This document shows positions 1 to 6,114 of a DNA stretch of 11,472 nucleotides, piece after piece. The translations under genes and the position numbers were made by a program. Below the pieces are notes generated by a model. That model saw only the letters and a program-made list of their open reading frames with translations. It did not search any database and was not told the origin of the DNA. The DNA is from JAKVCB01 sp963578605 (GTDB lineage: Bacteria > Planctomycetota > Planctomycetia > Pirellulales > Lacipirellulaceae), in assembly GCA_963578605.1 (NCBI GenBank), contig CAUZEA010000146.1, positions 1-11,472 on the forward strand, given 5' to 3'. Position 1 is the stretch's first letter. Every line of letters begins with the position of its first letter.

Positions 1-121
1 GTGCCCCAGCCCCGGAGACGATGCTGCCTTTAACTGCTTGTTCCGCTACGCTCCACAAGCAGTTAAAGGAAAACCCCAAGAATGTAACTTAAACGTTGGT
101 TTCACCCGTGGGGGCAGGTCA
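1..121 (+). mobile_element. 3' end of an IS3-family-like insertion sequence, left edge truncated by the window
   Basis: The frame from position 3 to the TAA at 90-92 reads like the extreme C-terminus of an IS3-type transposase: it contains PLTACSATLHKQL and ends NVT-stop. This compares with ASATPQPPEHSRVT-stop at the right edge of the window. A perfect hairpin (27-69) lies inside this coding end. The 49-base tail from ACCCC (73) to GGTCA (117-121) aligns, with one small gap, to the 47-base tails at 5602-5648 and 11346-11392 on the minus strand. IS3-family right ends typically finish in CA. The element body lies off the left edge. The hydrolase reading frame begins directly at the end of the tail, so insertion into that gene is the simplest reading. 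The transposase identity rests on a short stretch and on similarity to the other two copies. Confidence 0.55.
27..69 (+). repeat. Variable-arm hairpin, copy 1
   Basis: The 15-base arms CCTTTAACTGCTTGT (27-41) and ACAAGCAGTTAAAGG (55-69) are perfectly complementary. They enclose a 13-base loop carrying CCGCTACGCTCC, whose reverse complement contains GCGTAGC. The same loop core sits in two other hairpins at 5660-5704 and 11403-11451, but with different arms. The loop codons read Ser-Ala-Thr in the transposase frame. It could act as a terminator, a transposase-bound subterminal site, or a folded single-stranded site; the sequence alone does not decide. Confidence 0.85.
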
Positions 122-132
122 ACATCGACACG

Positions 133-1731
133 GTGCTTGCGGCCGGCCTGAAACCGTACCTCACCCTGGGGAATTGCCCGATTGATTTAGCATCGAATCA
201 GACTATCGGTTTCTACAACACGATGATCTACGGCCCTGCGCCAGGCAAGTGGGACACCTACCGCGACTTTGTCACCGCGTTCTTCGATGACCTGAACACC
301 AAGTATGGCCACGACGAAGTGGCGTCGTGGCGGTACCGTTTCATGACAGAGCAGGATAATGAACAGTGGTGGGTCGCGGGCGCCGACGAGTGGTTCAAGT
401 TCTATGACTACACCGTATCAGGCGCGCGCAAGGCTAATGCGGATGTGCGTATTTCTCCAGGCAACCTGATGCGCCACGCGCCGGGAACCTATGGCACCTG
501 GCTTGTCCCATTCGCCAACCGCATCCAAAATGGCATCTTCTCGATTGGCGACGAGCACACCGAAACACCCGACCGCGTAACGTTCTCGTTGTACTCACCC
601 TGGCGCGTCAACCAATCGTCGGGTCCCAACGTCCTGAGTGTCGATACGTCGGCTATCCGCGCCGCGTTGGCCCCATATCCAATGTTCGACAACATCCCGC
701 TGGGCATTGACGAGGGTTATGTTGGCGTCGACGAAAACAACAAGACGCTGTGGGCACGCGTCGATGGCACGGAGTGGGGTGCGACGCACTTCGCGTACCT
801 GGCACAACAGATGATCGACGAGAACTGGGATGTGGGCTCGCTGTGGGAGCCAGGCGATCCCGACCTCCCACAACCGATGCGCAACGTGCTCGAAATACTC
901 GACACCATGGACGGTATGACAAAAATCACCATCCCGGTAACTTCCGGAACGCCGCTGTCAAATAACGAAGTGACAGCGTTAGCCGCAACCGACGGGTCGT
1001 CGACCAAAGTGATGCTCGCCAATTACCATTACTGGCGCACCTCGTCGACGCCAACGGACTATCGCGTCCGGCTCACCGATCTTGCGCCGGGCGACTACAA
1101 AGTCACAGAGACCCGCATCGACAAAGACCACGGCAACTACCGCACGCAGTGGCTCATTGATTCCGCAGGCTTTGCACGCCCGGGGAATTATTCGCAGTAT
1201 GACATGAAACCCCTGGTGGGATTAACCGATCCCGACGCCTTGGCGCTGTGGAACGCCAACTACGCCACCTACCAGGCCATGGCTAACGACATGGACATGG
1301 GCACGGCTACCTATGCGGTCGATAGCTCGGGCATTCTGGAAATTGTCGTGCAACTGCCCGCGCATGCGGTCTCGTTCTTCGAAATCGCATCCGCCTTGCT
1401 GGGCGATTTTGACGGCAACGGCGTTGTCGATGCAGCCGATTACACCCTGTGGCGAGACAACCTGGGTGGTGATTCGTCTGTGCTGGGCGGCAACGGTTCC
1501 GGTTCGGCAACGGTCGTGCAAGCCGACTACGATCTATGGAAACAAAATTTTGGCAACTACCGAACCGTTAGCGGTAGGGCCATTCCCGAGCCTTCCGCGT
1601 TGCTGCTAATGGGGCTTGTGCTTGCCGTTGCTTCAGGATTGCGGCGGAGTGACACGCATATTGGTTTACCCGTGAGACGAGGTGCCTTATTACCGCGTTG
1701 GCAGAAGCCAACATCACCAGCAACGCGGTAG
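133..1731 (+). CDS. GH39-like glycoside hydrolase, 5'-truncated, with dockerin and PEP-CTERM tail
   Basis: Probable secreted beta-xylosidase-type or related retaining glycosidase. The TIM-barrel part opens mid-domain at GLKPYLTLGN. WRYRFMTEQDNEQWW holds the likely acid/base Glu73, and PLGIDEGYVG holds a candidate nucleophile Glu194. A beta-sandwich region follows (about 280-420), including YRVRLTDLAPGDYKV and RIDKDHGNYR, typical of GH39-like proteins. A dockerin-like pair of Ca-binding segments spans about 424-475, then PEP (485-487), a hydrophobic stretch and Arg504-Arg505. Family members begin with a signal peptide and the first barrel strands; both are missing. The frame is open back only to 88 and runs into the IS3 end at 121. 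The GTG at 133 is just the first available start, so the gene is probably a decapitated remnant. A 27-residue tail after the Arg pair is unusual for PEP-CTERM proteins and ends in TAG. Confidence 0.8.
   Translation: MLAAGLKPYLTLGNCPIDLASNQTIGFYNTMIYGPAPGKWDTYRDFVTAFFDDLNTKYGHDEVASWRYRFMTEQDNEQWWVAGADEWFKFYDYTVSGARKANADVRISPGNLMRHAPGTYGTWLVPFANRIQNGIFSIGDEHTETPDRVTFSLYSPWRVNQSSGPNVLSVDTSAIRAALAPYPMFDNIPLGIDEGYVGVDENNKTLWARVDGTEWGATHFAYLAQQMIDENWDVGSLWEPGDPDLPQPMRNVLEILDTMDGMTKITIPVTSGTPLSNNEVTALAATDGSSTKVMLANYHYWRTSSTPTDYRVRLTDLAPGDYKVTETRIDKDHGNYRTQWLIDSAGFARPGNYSQYDMKPLVGLTDPDALALWNANYATYQAMANDMDMGTATYAVDSSGILEIVVQLPAHAVSFFEIASALLGDFDGNGVVDAADYTLWRDNLGGDSSVLGGNGSGSATVVQADYDLWKQNFGNYRTVSGRAIPEPSALLLMGLVLAVASGLRRSDTHIGLPVRRGALLPRWQKPTSPATR
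1402..1645 (+). repeat. Dockerin-PEP-CTERM coding module, copy A
   Basis: This stretch encodes DFDGNGVVDAADYTLW, a linker GGNGSGSATVV, ADYDLWKQNFG and the PEP tail. It is very similar at the DNA level to 3665-3905 in the propeller gene, apart from one extra codon (Met) in the hydrophobic tail and scattered substitutions. The two genes share nothing upstream of it, so the module behaves as a mobile C-terminal cassette or is kept similar by gene conversion. Similarity stops just after GCGGC at the Arg pair. Confidence 0.8.
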
Positions 1732-1800
1732 CTGGCTCCGGCACAACCTCATTTGACAACGAGTTGGTACCTGAAGTGTTGAAGTGGGCCGGAGAAATGA
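1650..1800 (-). pseudogene. Possible antisense PEP-CTERM C-terminal relic
   Basis: On the minus strand the frame reads NTSGTNSLSNE, then VVPEPATALLVMLASANAVI and RHLVSR. This is a plausible PEP-CTERM layout: the PEP motif at 1733-1741, a hydrophobic stretch, then a basic end. It runs antiparallel to the tail of the hydrolase gene and covers the region where that protein carries an atypical 27-residue extension. The same frame upstream (about 1800-1978) does not look like a folded domain, and no stop follows the basic end. It may be the 3' end of another sorted-protein gene joined here by rearrangement, or a chance frame in GC-rich DNA. Confidence 0.35.
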
Positions 1801-1893
1801 AATATTGGCCTGGGTGAGGACGACGGTCCTCATCCGTGGTGATGTAGACCCGGTAGGTGCACGGATCTCTGGGGCATAGCTCAGTGATCACGT

Positions 1894-1898
1894 AAGGA
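1894..1898 (+). promoter_or_regulatory. Ribosome binding site for the propeller gene
   Basis: AAGGA lies 8 bases upstream of the ATG at 1907 and supports that start, which also gives a complete signal peptide. The rest of the 1732-1906 gap shows no clear promoter. Confidence 0.6.
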
Positions 1899-1906
1899 CA
1901 ACCGAG

Positions 1907-3928
1907 ATGTGCACGGAGAGAAAACAAACCCGAGTCACCGATTCGCTGCGCGACCGCTTTGTTGCCGTTTTTCGACACAGCTATCGCACCACACGTGCGG
2001 TGCGGTTTTGGCGAGCGGGAGGAGTCTCCTTGGTGGTTGCCGGGATGATGGGAATGGCTGGCGAACTGGCTGCTCCACGGGCACCAGCGTTGGCAGCACT
2101 ACTCTCGGGCTCCATCAACCTGGCCGACGTGGGGGGCACGGTGGCGGGGGCCACCTTCAACGGGATAGCCAACTATGACCACGCCGGCATCTCCCTCTCG
2201 AGCGCTGGCGATGTCAACGGCGACGGGCGGGCCGACCTGTTGATCGGGGCAGACTTTGCAGATGCCGGTGGCAGCGACCGGGGCCAGAGCTACCTGGTCT
2301 ACGGGCAGCCGAACAGCAACCTGCTCTCCGGCCAGCTGGACCTGGCCGACGTGGGGGGTACGCTGGCGGGGGCCACCTTCAACGGAATTGCCGACTCTGA
2401 CCACTCCGGCATCTCCGTCTCAGGCGCGGGCGATGTCAACGGAGACGGGCTGGCCGACCTGTTGATCGGGGCAGACTTTGCGAATGTGGATGGCACCAGG
2501 CGAGGCCAGAGCTACCTGGTCTACGGCCGGCTAAGCGTCACACCACTCTCCGGCTCACTCGACCTGGCCAACGTGGGGGGCACGCTGGCCGGGGCCACTT
2601 TCAACGGGATTGCCGACTTCGACAACTCCGGGTTCTCCGTCTCCACCTCGGGCGATGTCAACGGGGACAGGCGGGCGGACCTGTTGATTGGGGCCTACAA
2701 GGCGAATGCAGGTGGCACCGAACGGGGCCAGAGCTACCTGATTTATGGCCGGCTCGGCATCAACCCGCTCTCCGGTTCCATCAGCTTGGGCGACGTGGGG
2801 GGTGCGGTGGGGGGAGCTACCTTCAACGGGATTGCCGACTATGACCACTCCGGCTTCTCCGTCTCCACGGCAGGCGATGTCAACGGCGACGGGCTGGCCG
2901 ATCTGTTGATCGGGGCAAACTCTGCGAATGTGGCTGGCAGCGAACGGGGCCAGACCTACCTGGTTTACGGCCGGCTCGGCAGCAACCCGCTCTCGGGTTC
3001 CATCAACTTGGGCGACGTGGGGAGTGCGGTGGCGGGGGCTACCTTCAACGGGACTGCCGACTATGACCATTCCGGCGTCTCCGTCTCCACGGCGGGCGAT
3101 GTCAACGGCGACGGGCTGGCCGACTTGTTGATCGGGGCAGACTCAGCGAATGCAGCTGGCACCAACCGGGGAAAGACCTACCTGGTCTACGGCCAGCCGA
3201 TCGGCAACCTGCTCTCTGGCCCGCTCGATCTGGCCGACGTGGGGGGCACGGTGGCCGGCGCCACCTTCAACGGGATTGCCGACTATGACAACGCGGGCGT
3301 CTCGGTCTCAGGCGTGGGCGATGTCAACGGCGACGGGCTGGCCGACCTGTTGATCGGGGCAGACTTTGCGAACGTGGCGGGCACGAGTGGGGGCCAGAGC
3401 TACCTGGTCTACGGCCGGCCGATCGGCAACCTGCTCTCTGGCTCGCTGGACCTGGCCGACGTGGGGGGCATACTGGCCGGGGCCACCTTCAACGGGATCT
3501 CGAACCGTGACAACTCCGGCGTCGCCGTCTCCGGCGCAGGTGATGTCAACGGGGATGGGTTGGCCGACCTGTTGATCGGGGCGACCACTGCAAATGGGGG
3601 CGGGATTGACCGGGGCCAGAGCTACCTGGTCTACGGCCAGTATGGGAGCGTGGTGGTTGGCAACGGCGATTACAACGACAACGGCACGGTCGATGCAGCC
3701 GATTACACCGTGTGGCAAGACAACCTGGGTGGTGATTCAGCTGTGCTGGGCGGCAACGGTTCCGGCTCGTCGACCGTTGTGCAAGCCGACTACGATCTGT
3801 GGCAACAGAACTTCGGCAACTCCGTCACCGTTAGCGGCCAGGCCCTTCCCGAGCCGTCCTCGCTCCTGCTGGGGTTGGTACTTGCCGTCGCCGCAGGACT
3901 GCGGCCCAGGGGCAGGGCTCTTGAGTGA
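1907..3928 (+). CDS. Secreted seven-bladed FG-GAP (integrin-alpha-like) beta-propeller protein with dockerin and PEP-CTERM tail
   Basis: Probable exported, surface-associated or matrix protein; no enzymatic motif is seen. Residues 1-64 hold a long basic N-terminus, a hydrophobic segment (VSLVVAGMMGMAG) and an APALA cleavage-like site. Seven tandem 74-residue repeats follow (65-582). Each has LSG, (A/G)(D/N)VG, ATFNG, DVNGD, ADLLIGA and SYLVYG or a close variant. DVNGDG.AD is the Ca-binding loop of FG-GAP blades, and repeat 3 has Arg in place of its last Gly. Seven blades match a closed integrin-type propeller. Then comes a dockerin-like region (YNDNGTVDAADYTVW and ADYDLWQQNFG), PEP at 648-650, a hydrophobic stretch and GLRPRGR before TGA. 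The dockerin-PEP part matches that of the upstream hydrolase. An exosortase would be expected to process the tail; none is in the window. Confidence 0.88.
   Translation: MCTERKQTRVTDSLRDRFVAVFRHSYRTTRAVRFWRAGGVSLVVAGMMGMAGELAAPRAPALAALLSGSINLADVGGTVAGATFNGIANYDHAGISLSSAGDVNGDGRADLLIGADFADAGGSDRGQSYLVYGQPNSNLLSGQLDLADVGGTLAGATFNGIADSDHSGISVSGAGDVNGDGLADLLIGADFANVDGTRRGQSYLVYGRLSVTPLSGSLDLANVGGTLAGATFNGIADFDNSGFSVSTSGDVNGDRRADLLIGAYKANAGGTERGQSYLIYGRLGINPLSGSISLGDVGGAVGGATFNGIADYDHSGFSVSTAGDVNGDGLADLLIGANSANVAGSERGQTYLVYGRLGSNPLSGSINLGDVGSAVAGATFNGTADYDHSGVSVSTAGDVNGDGLADLLIGADSANAAGTNRGKTYLVYGQPIGNLLSGPLDLADVGGTVAGATFNGIADYDNAGVSVSGVGDVNGDGLADLLIGADFANVAGTSGGQSYLVYGRPIGNLLSGSLDLADVGGILAGATFNGISNRDNSGVAVSGAGDVNGDGLADLLIGATTANGGGIDRGQSYLVYGQYGSVVVGNGDYNDNGTVDAADYTVWQDNLGGDSAVLGGNGSGSSTVVQADYDLWQQNFGNSVTVSGQALPEPSSLLLGLVLAVAAGLRPRGRALE
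2099..3652 (+). repeat. Seven 222-bp tandem repeats
   Basis: Unit starts are at 2099, 2321, 2543, 2765, 2987, 3209 and 3431, with no length variation. The units are highly similar DNA. GATGTCAACGG (with minor variants), CTGTTGATCGGGGC and TACCTGGTCTACGG recur in nearly every unit, and linkers such as ATCGGCAACCTGCTCTCTGG are shared by neighbouring units. The array encodes the propeller blades and could expand or contract by recombination. Confidence 0.93.
3665..3905 (+). repeat. Dockerin-PEP-CTERM coding module, copy B
   Basis: Second copy of the module described at 1402-1645. Long identical runs occur, for example around the codons for VDAADYT and for VQADYDLW, including many synonymous positions. 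Most differences are single bases. Confidence 0.8.
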
Positions 3929-3934
3929 ATGGGT

Positions 3935-3956
3935 TTGCCTGTGGTGCCACGGGCAA
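3935..3956. terminator. Hairpin between convergent genes, candidate bidirectional terminator
   Basis: TTGCC and GGCAA flank a T-G wobble and the stem GTG/CAC with a four-base loop, starting 6 bases after the propeller stop codon. A second palindromic stretch, TGGCCGAATCGGCCA, follows at 3958-3972. The two convergent genes are separated only by this 55-base gap. There is no strong T-run, so the termination role is inferred from position and structure. Confidence 0.45.
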
Positions 3957-3983
3957 CTGGCCGAATCGGCCAACCGGTACCAT

Positions 3984-4463
3984 TCACGACGGACCCGACC
4001 GCCCCAAATTTTCCAGGGCCTCTCCCGTAAGACGATAGGTGGTCCATCCGTCGAGGGGCTCTCCTCCCAACCCGTTGTAAAACTCGATCGAGGGTTGATT
4101 CCAATTGAGGACCGCCCATTCAAGGCGTCCACAATCCCGCTCGACCGCCAACCTGGCCACCTCTGCCAGCAGCGCCCGTCCGTGACCGGCGCCTCGGTAC
4201 TCTGGCTTGACATACAAGTCTTCGAGGTAAATGCCGGGACGCCCTAGAAAAGTCGAGTAGTTACTGAAAAAAAGCGCAAATCCAACAACTTTGCCGCTCT
4301 CTTCAGCCAGGATGGCCTCGATACAAGGTTGTGAACCAAAGAGATGCTCATGGAACCGCTGTTGGTCAAGAACGACCTGGTGCGTGAGCTGTTCATATTC
4401 GGCCAATTCGTGGATCAGTCCGCAAATCGTTGGGGTGTCGTCAGGCTGGGCGGAGCGGATCAT
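3984..4463 (-). CDS. GNAT-family N-acetyltransferase (diamine/amino-acid acetyltransferase-like)
   Basis: Acetyl-CoA-dependent N-acetyltransferase, 159 residues, cytoplasmic. It starts MIRSAQPDD, the usual GNAT opening. IYLEDLYVKPEYRGAGHG (78-95) contains strand beta4 and the acetyl-CoA pyrophosphate loop R-G-A-G-H-G. AVLNWNQPSIEFYNGLG (117-133) is the typical motif B with the late Tyr. The overall pattern, including the WTTYRLTG end, resembles the SAT/thialysine acetyltransferase group, but the substrate is uncertain. I chose the ATG at 4463 because homologous starts align there; an in-frame GTG at 4490 adds nine residues. Neither has a strong ribosome site. It lies downstream of the BKACE gene on the same strand, with a gap of about 150 bases. 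Confidence 0.85.
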   Translation of the reverse strand: MIRSAQPDDTPTICGLIHELAEYEQLTHQVVLDQQRFHEHLFGSQPCIEAILAEESGKVVGFALFFSNYSTFLGRPGIYLEDLYVKPEYRGAGHGRALLAEVARLAVERDCGRLEWAVLNWNQPSIEFYNGLGGEPLDGWTTYRLTGEALENLGRSGPS

Positions 4464-4614
4464 GCGACTTGCATCCGAAAACGTTTTCACGGGCCTGGCG
4501 GCGGGCAGTACCGGCGCGACCCTGGCTCTTCAATTCCCCATCAAGACAACAACCCGTTTTAGCGACTGAAGAATCGACACTGTGGCGAAATCCTTCCGTC
4601 GCCGGAGGTTCCTC

Positions 4615-5595
4615 TCAGGATGACATGCCAGCCCCGGTTTCGTGGTTATCTTCTCTAGTGGCAGCCCGCAGACCGATAATCTCACGAGCCTCTTCCACCG
4701 TGGCGATCGGGCGGCCTACTAGTTTTGCCATCTGCACCACACGATCCACCAGGTCGGCATTCCAGCTGGCATAAGCACCATCGGGATGTTTGCCGCAATC
4801 CTCGTAGCCCACCCGAATGTGACCGTTCTTGAGCACACCGCGATTGATCTGCGCCCAATACTCTTTGGGGCAGCGCGACATGCACGACATGGACCAATTC
4901 AACTGTGCCGGCTTGTGGTAGACCTGATTGAATAGCGCAAGGTCAGTCATTGGCTGGCAACTTTGCCCGGGCCACCCAAAAAAGAATGTACACCACAGCG
5001 GGTCATCCAGCAGGCCCTTTTCCTCTTCCATGCAGTCGTCGTCCGTCCAAAAGATACCTTCGCGAATAATCCGGACGGCATCGAAGGCACCTGAGTCGAA
5101 GCATTCTAACTCCGGTTTCACGCCGTATTGCTTGGACCACTGAAAGTATTGCCGCAACTCATTAATCGGGTGTACCGAATAACAACATCGCGGCTTGACC
5201 TCCGTCGGATACGGATCAAAGTACTCGTCATGTGAATTTAGATTGAGCGAACTCATCTCCGGTTCGATCTTTTCCCAAAGTGCCAGCTTTTGCTCCGGCC
5301 GCATGCTGGCGAGCCCCTGCTGGATAGTTACTCGGGGATGAGCGGCACGGATTTGCTGGATGATCGTGGCCGTGTCTTCGATGTTCGGAATCTGTAACTG
5401 CTTGCCATCCGCCTGCACAACCGGATCGCGCGAGTAGATGCCATGAACGTGGTCTATAACTGCCCCGGCAAGGTTGGCATCCTGATACTCCTTCGCGATG
5501 TCATCAACGCTGAAAAGTTCTTTCGTACGGGGATTCCTCGGATCTTGGATCTGAGGGTCACAAGTAACGGTGATAATTAGGGGTGTCCACTGCAT
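4615..5595 (-). CDS. Beta-keto acid cleavage enzyme (BKACE, DUF849 family)
   Basis: BKACE enzymes condense a beta-keto acid with acetyl-CoA to give a new acetoacetate-type product and a CoA ester; they are Zn-dependent TIM barrels. Residues 5-10 (PLIITV) are the family opening strand. His49 and His51 in DHVHG match the metal-binding H-x-H. PELECFDSG (161-169) and RVGYED (261-266, Glu265 as likely metal ligand) match conserved blocks. GRPIATVEEAREIIGL (294-309) is the typical C-terminal signature. Length 326 is near normal. The ATG at 5595 is chosen because the family fold begins here. However, the frame stays open upstream into an IS3 transposase relic that ends only 6 bases before this ATG, and no clear ribosome site is present. 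The native 5' control region has probably been replaced. The substrate is not predictable from sequence. Confidence 0.87.
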   Translation of the reverse strand: MQWTPLIITVTCDPQIQDPRNPRTKELFSVDDIAKEYQDANLAGAVIDHVHGIYSRDPVVQADGKQLQIPNIEDTATIIQQIRAAHPRVTIQQGLASMRPEQKLALWEKIEPEMSSLNLNSHDEYFDPYPTEVKPRCCYSVHPINELRQYFQWSKQYGVKPELECFDSGAFDAVRIIREGIFWTDDDCMEEEKGLLDDPLWCTFFFGWPGQSCQPMTDLALFNQVYHKPAQLNWSMSCMSRCPKEYWAQINRGVLKNGHIRVGYEDCGKHPDGAYASWNADLVDRVVQMAKLVGRPIATVEEAREIIGLRAATREDNHETGAGMSS

Positions 5596-5601
5596 AAATT
5601 C

Positions 5602-5899
5602 TGACCGTGCCCCACTGTTAGTGCCAGTCTTAGTGAAAGAATCGGGGTGCACGTGGCTACTGGTTTGCTGGAGTGAGGGCGTAGCCCCAACCGAGGCAAA
5701 CCAGCACGCGGCGAATGCCACAGGAATCTGGTAATCGAATGTACGATGTGGTCTGCGGCGACAGTAGTCGAACCGCCAGCGGTCGTCAACCCAGCGGGCT
5801 TCGGCCCAGTCCAGGAACAATTCTTGATTGAGCAATCCATCGCGGCGTTTGCTGTTGAAGCTCTCGACGCAACCGTTTTCTCAGCGACTGCCCGGGGAA
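5602..5899 (-). mobile_element. IS3-family transposase C-terminal relic with IS right end
   Basis: Minus-strand translation gives PGSR-stop-ENGCVESFNSKRRDGLL, then NQELFLDWAEARWVDD, RRPHRTFDYQIP and FASVGATPSLQQTS. These are the last catalytic block (ENGxxESFN) and the C-terminus of an IS3-type DDE transposase (OrfB). The codon at 5881-5883 is TGA where the family has Trp (TGG), so it is a nonsense relic. Homology fades upstream of about 5899 and the rest of the transposase is absent. The tail from 5648 down to 5602 is the same 47-base end as at 11346-11392, closing with GGTCA read on the minus strand. The frame carries no stop before the BKACE start. Confidence 0.8.
5660..5704 (-). repeat. 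Variable-arm hairpin, copy 2
   Basis: The arms CTGGTTTGC (5660-5668) and GCAAACCAG (5696-5704) pair perfectly. The loop contains an inner stem GGGC-GTA-GCCC (5677-5687). It lies within the codons for the transposase C-terminal segment CWFASVGATPSLQQ. The loop core is shared with the other two copies but the arms are not. Confidence 0.85.
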
Positions 5900-6114
5900 A
5901 AGATCCCCTCGGAGTGGCCCAAAGATCTATTCTGAGTAGGCCGTTGGACGCCCAGAATTGTCGCGCAACGCCTCAAATTGATGGTAGACATCAGCAGCAC
6001 CACCATGCAGAATTATGATCTCCGGCCCGCACGACAATTTGCTGGCTGATTCTGTTACGGTCACCGTATCGCGGTCATGCACTGAACAACCGGTGAAATT
6101 GCGGACCCCACTCC
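5900..6114. other. Stretch without a recognisable gene
   Basis: This gap joins the transposase relic to the isomerase start. The only open stretch of note is on the minus strand, from a GTG at 6082 to the TAG at 5927-5929. It is 51 residues, has no clear ribosome site and matches no family I recognise (it contains PEIIILHGGAADVYHQFEAL). I see no convincing promoter for the gene at 6115. Confidence 0.4.

Noticed and set aside
27..69. Hairpin as an integron attC site
   Set aside because: There is no integrase, no cassette layout and no recognisable R/L boxes. The position inside transposase ends fits an IS feature better.
2099..3652. Regular repeats as a possible CRISPR array
   Set aside because: Units are 222 bp, coding, and similar along their whole length, with no short repeat and unique-spacer pattern.
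2555..3718. Antisense and shifted open frames across the propeller repeats
   Set aside because: Their repeats are shadows of the 222-bp unit. The FG-GAP frame alone has a signal peptide, Ca motifs and a PEP-CTERM end.
3594..4247. Plus-strand frame overlapping the propeller end and the acetyltransferase
   Set aside because: It is a shifted reading of the dockerin-PEP region and then antisense of a clear GNAT gene, with no start signal and no domain.
5596..5835. BKACE gene starting within the upstream extension
   Set aside because: These 80 residues are the transposase C-terminus. BKACE homology begins at the ATG at 5595.
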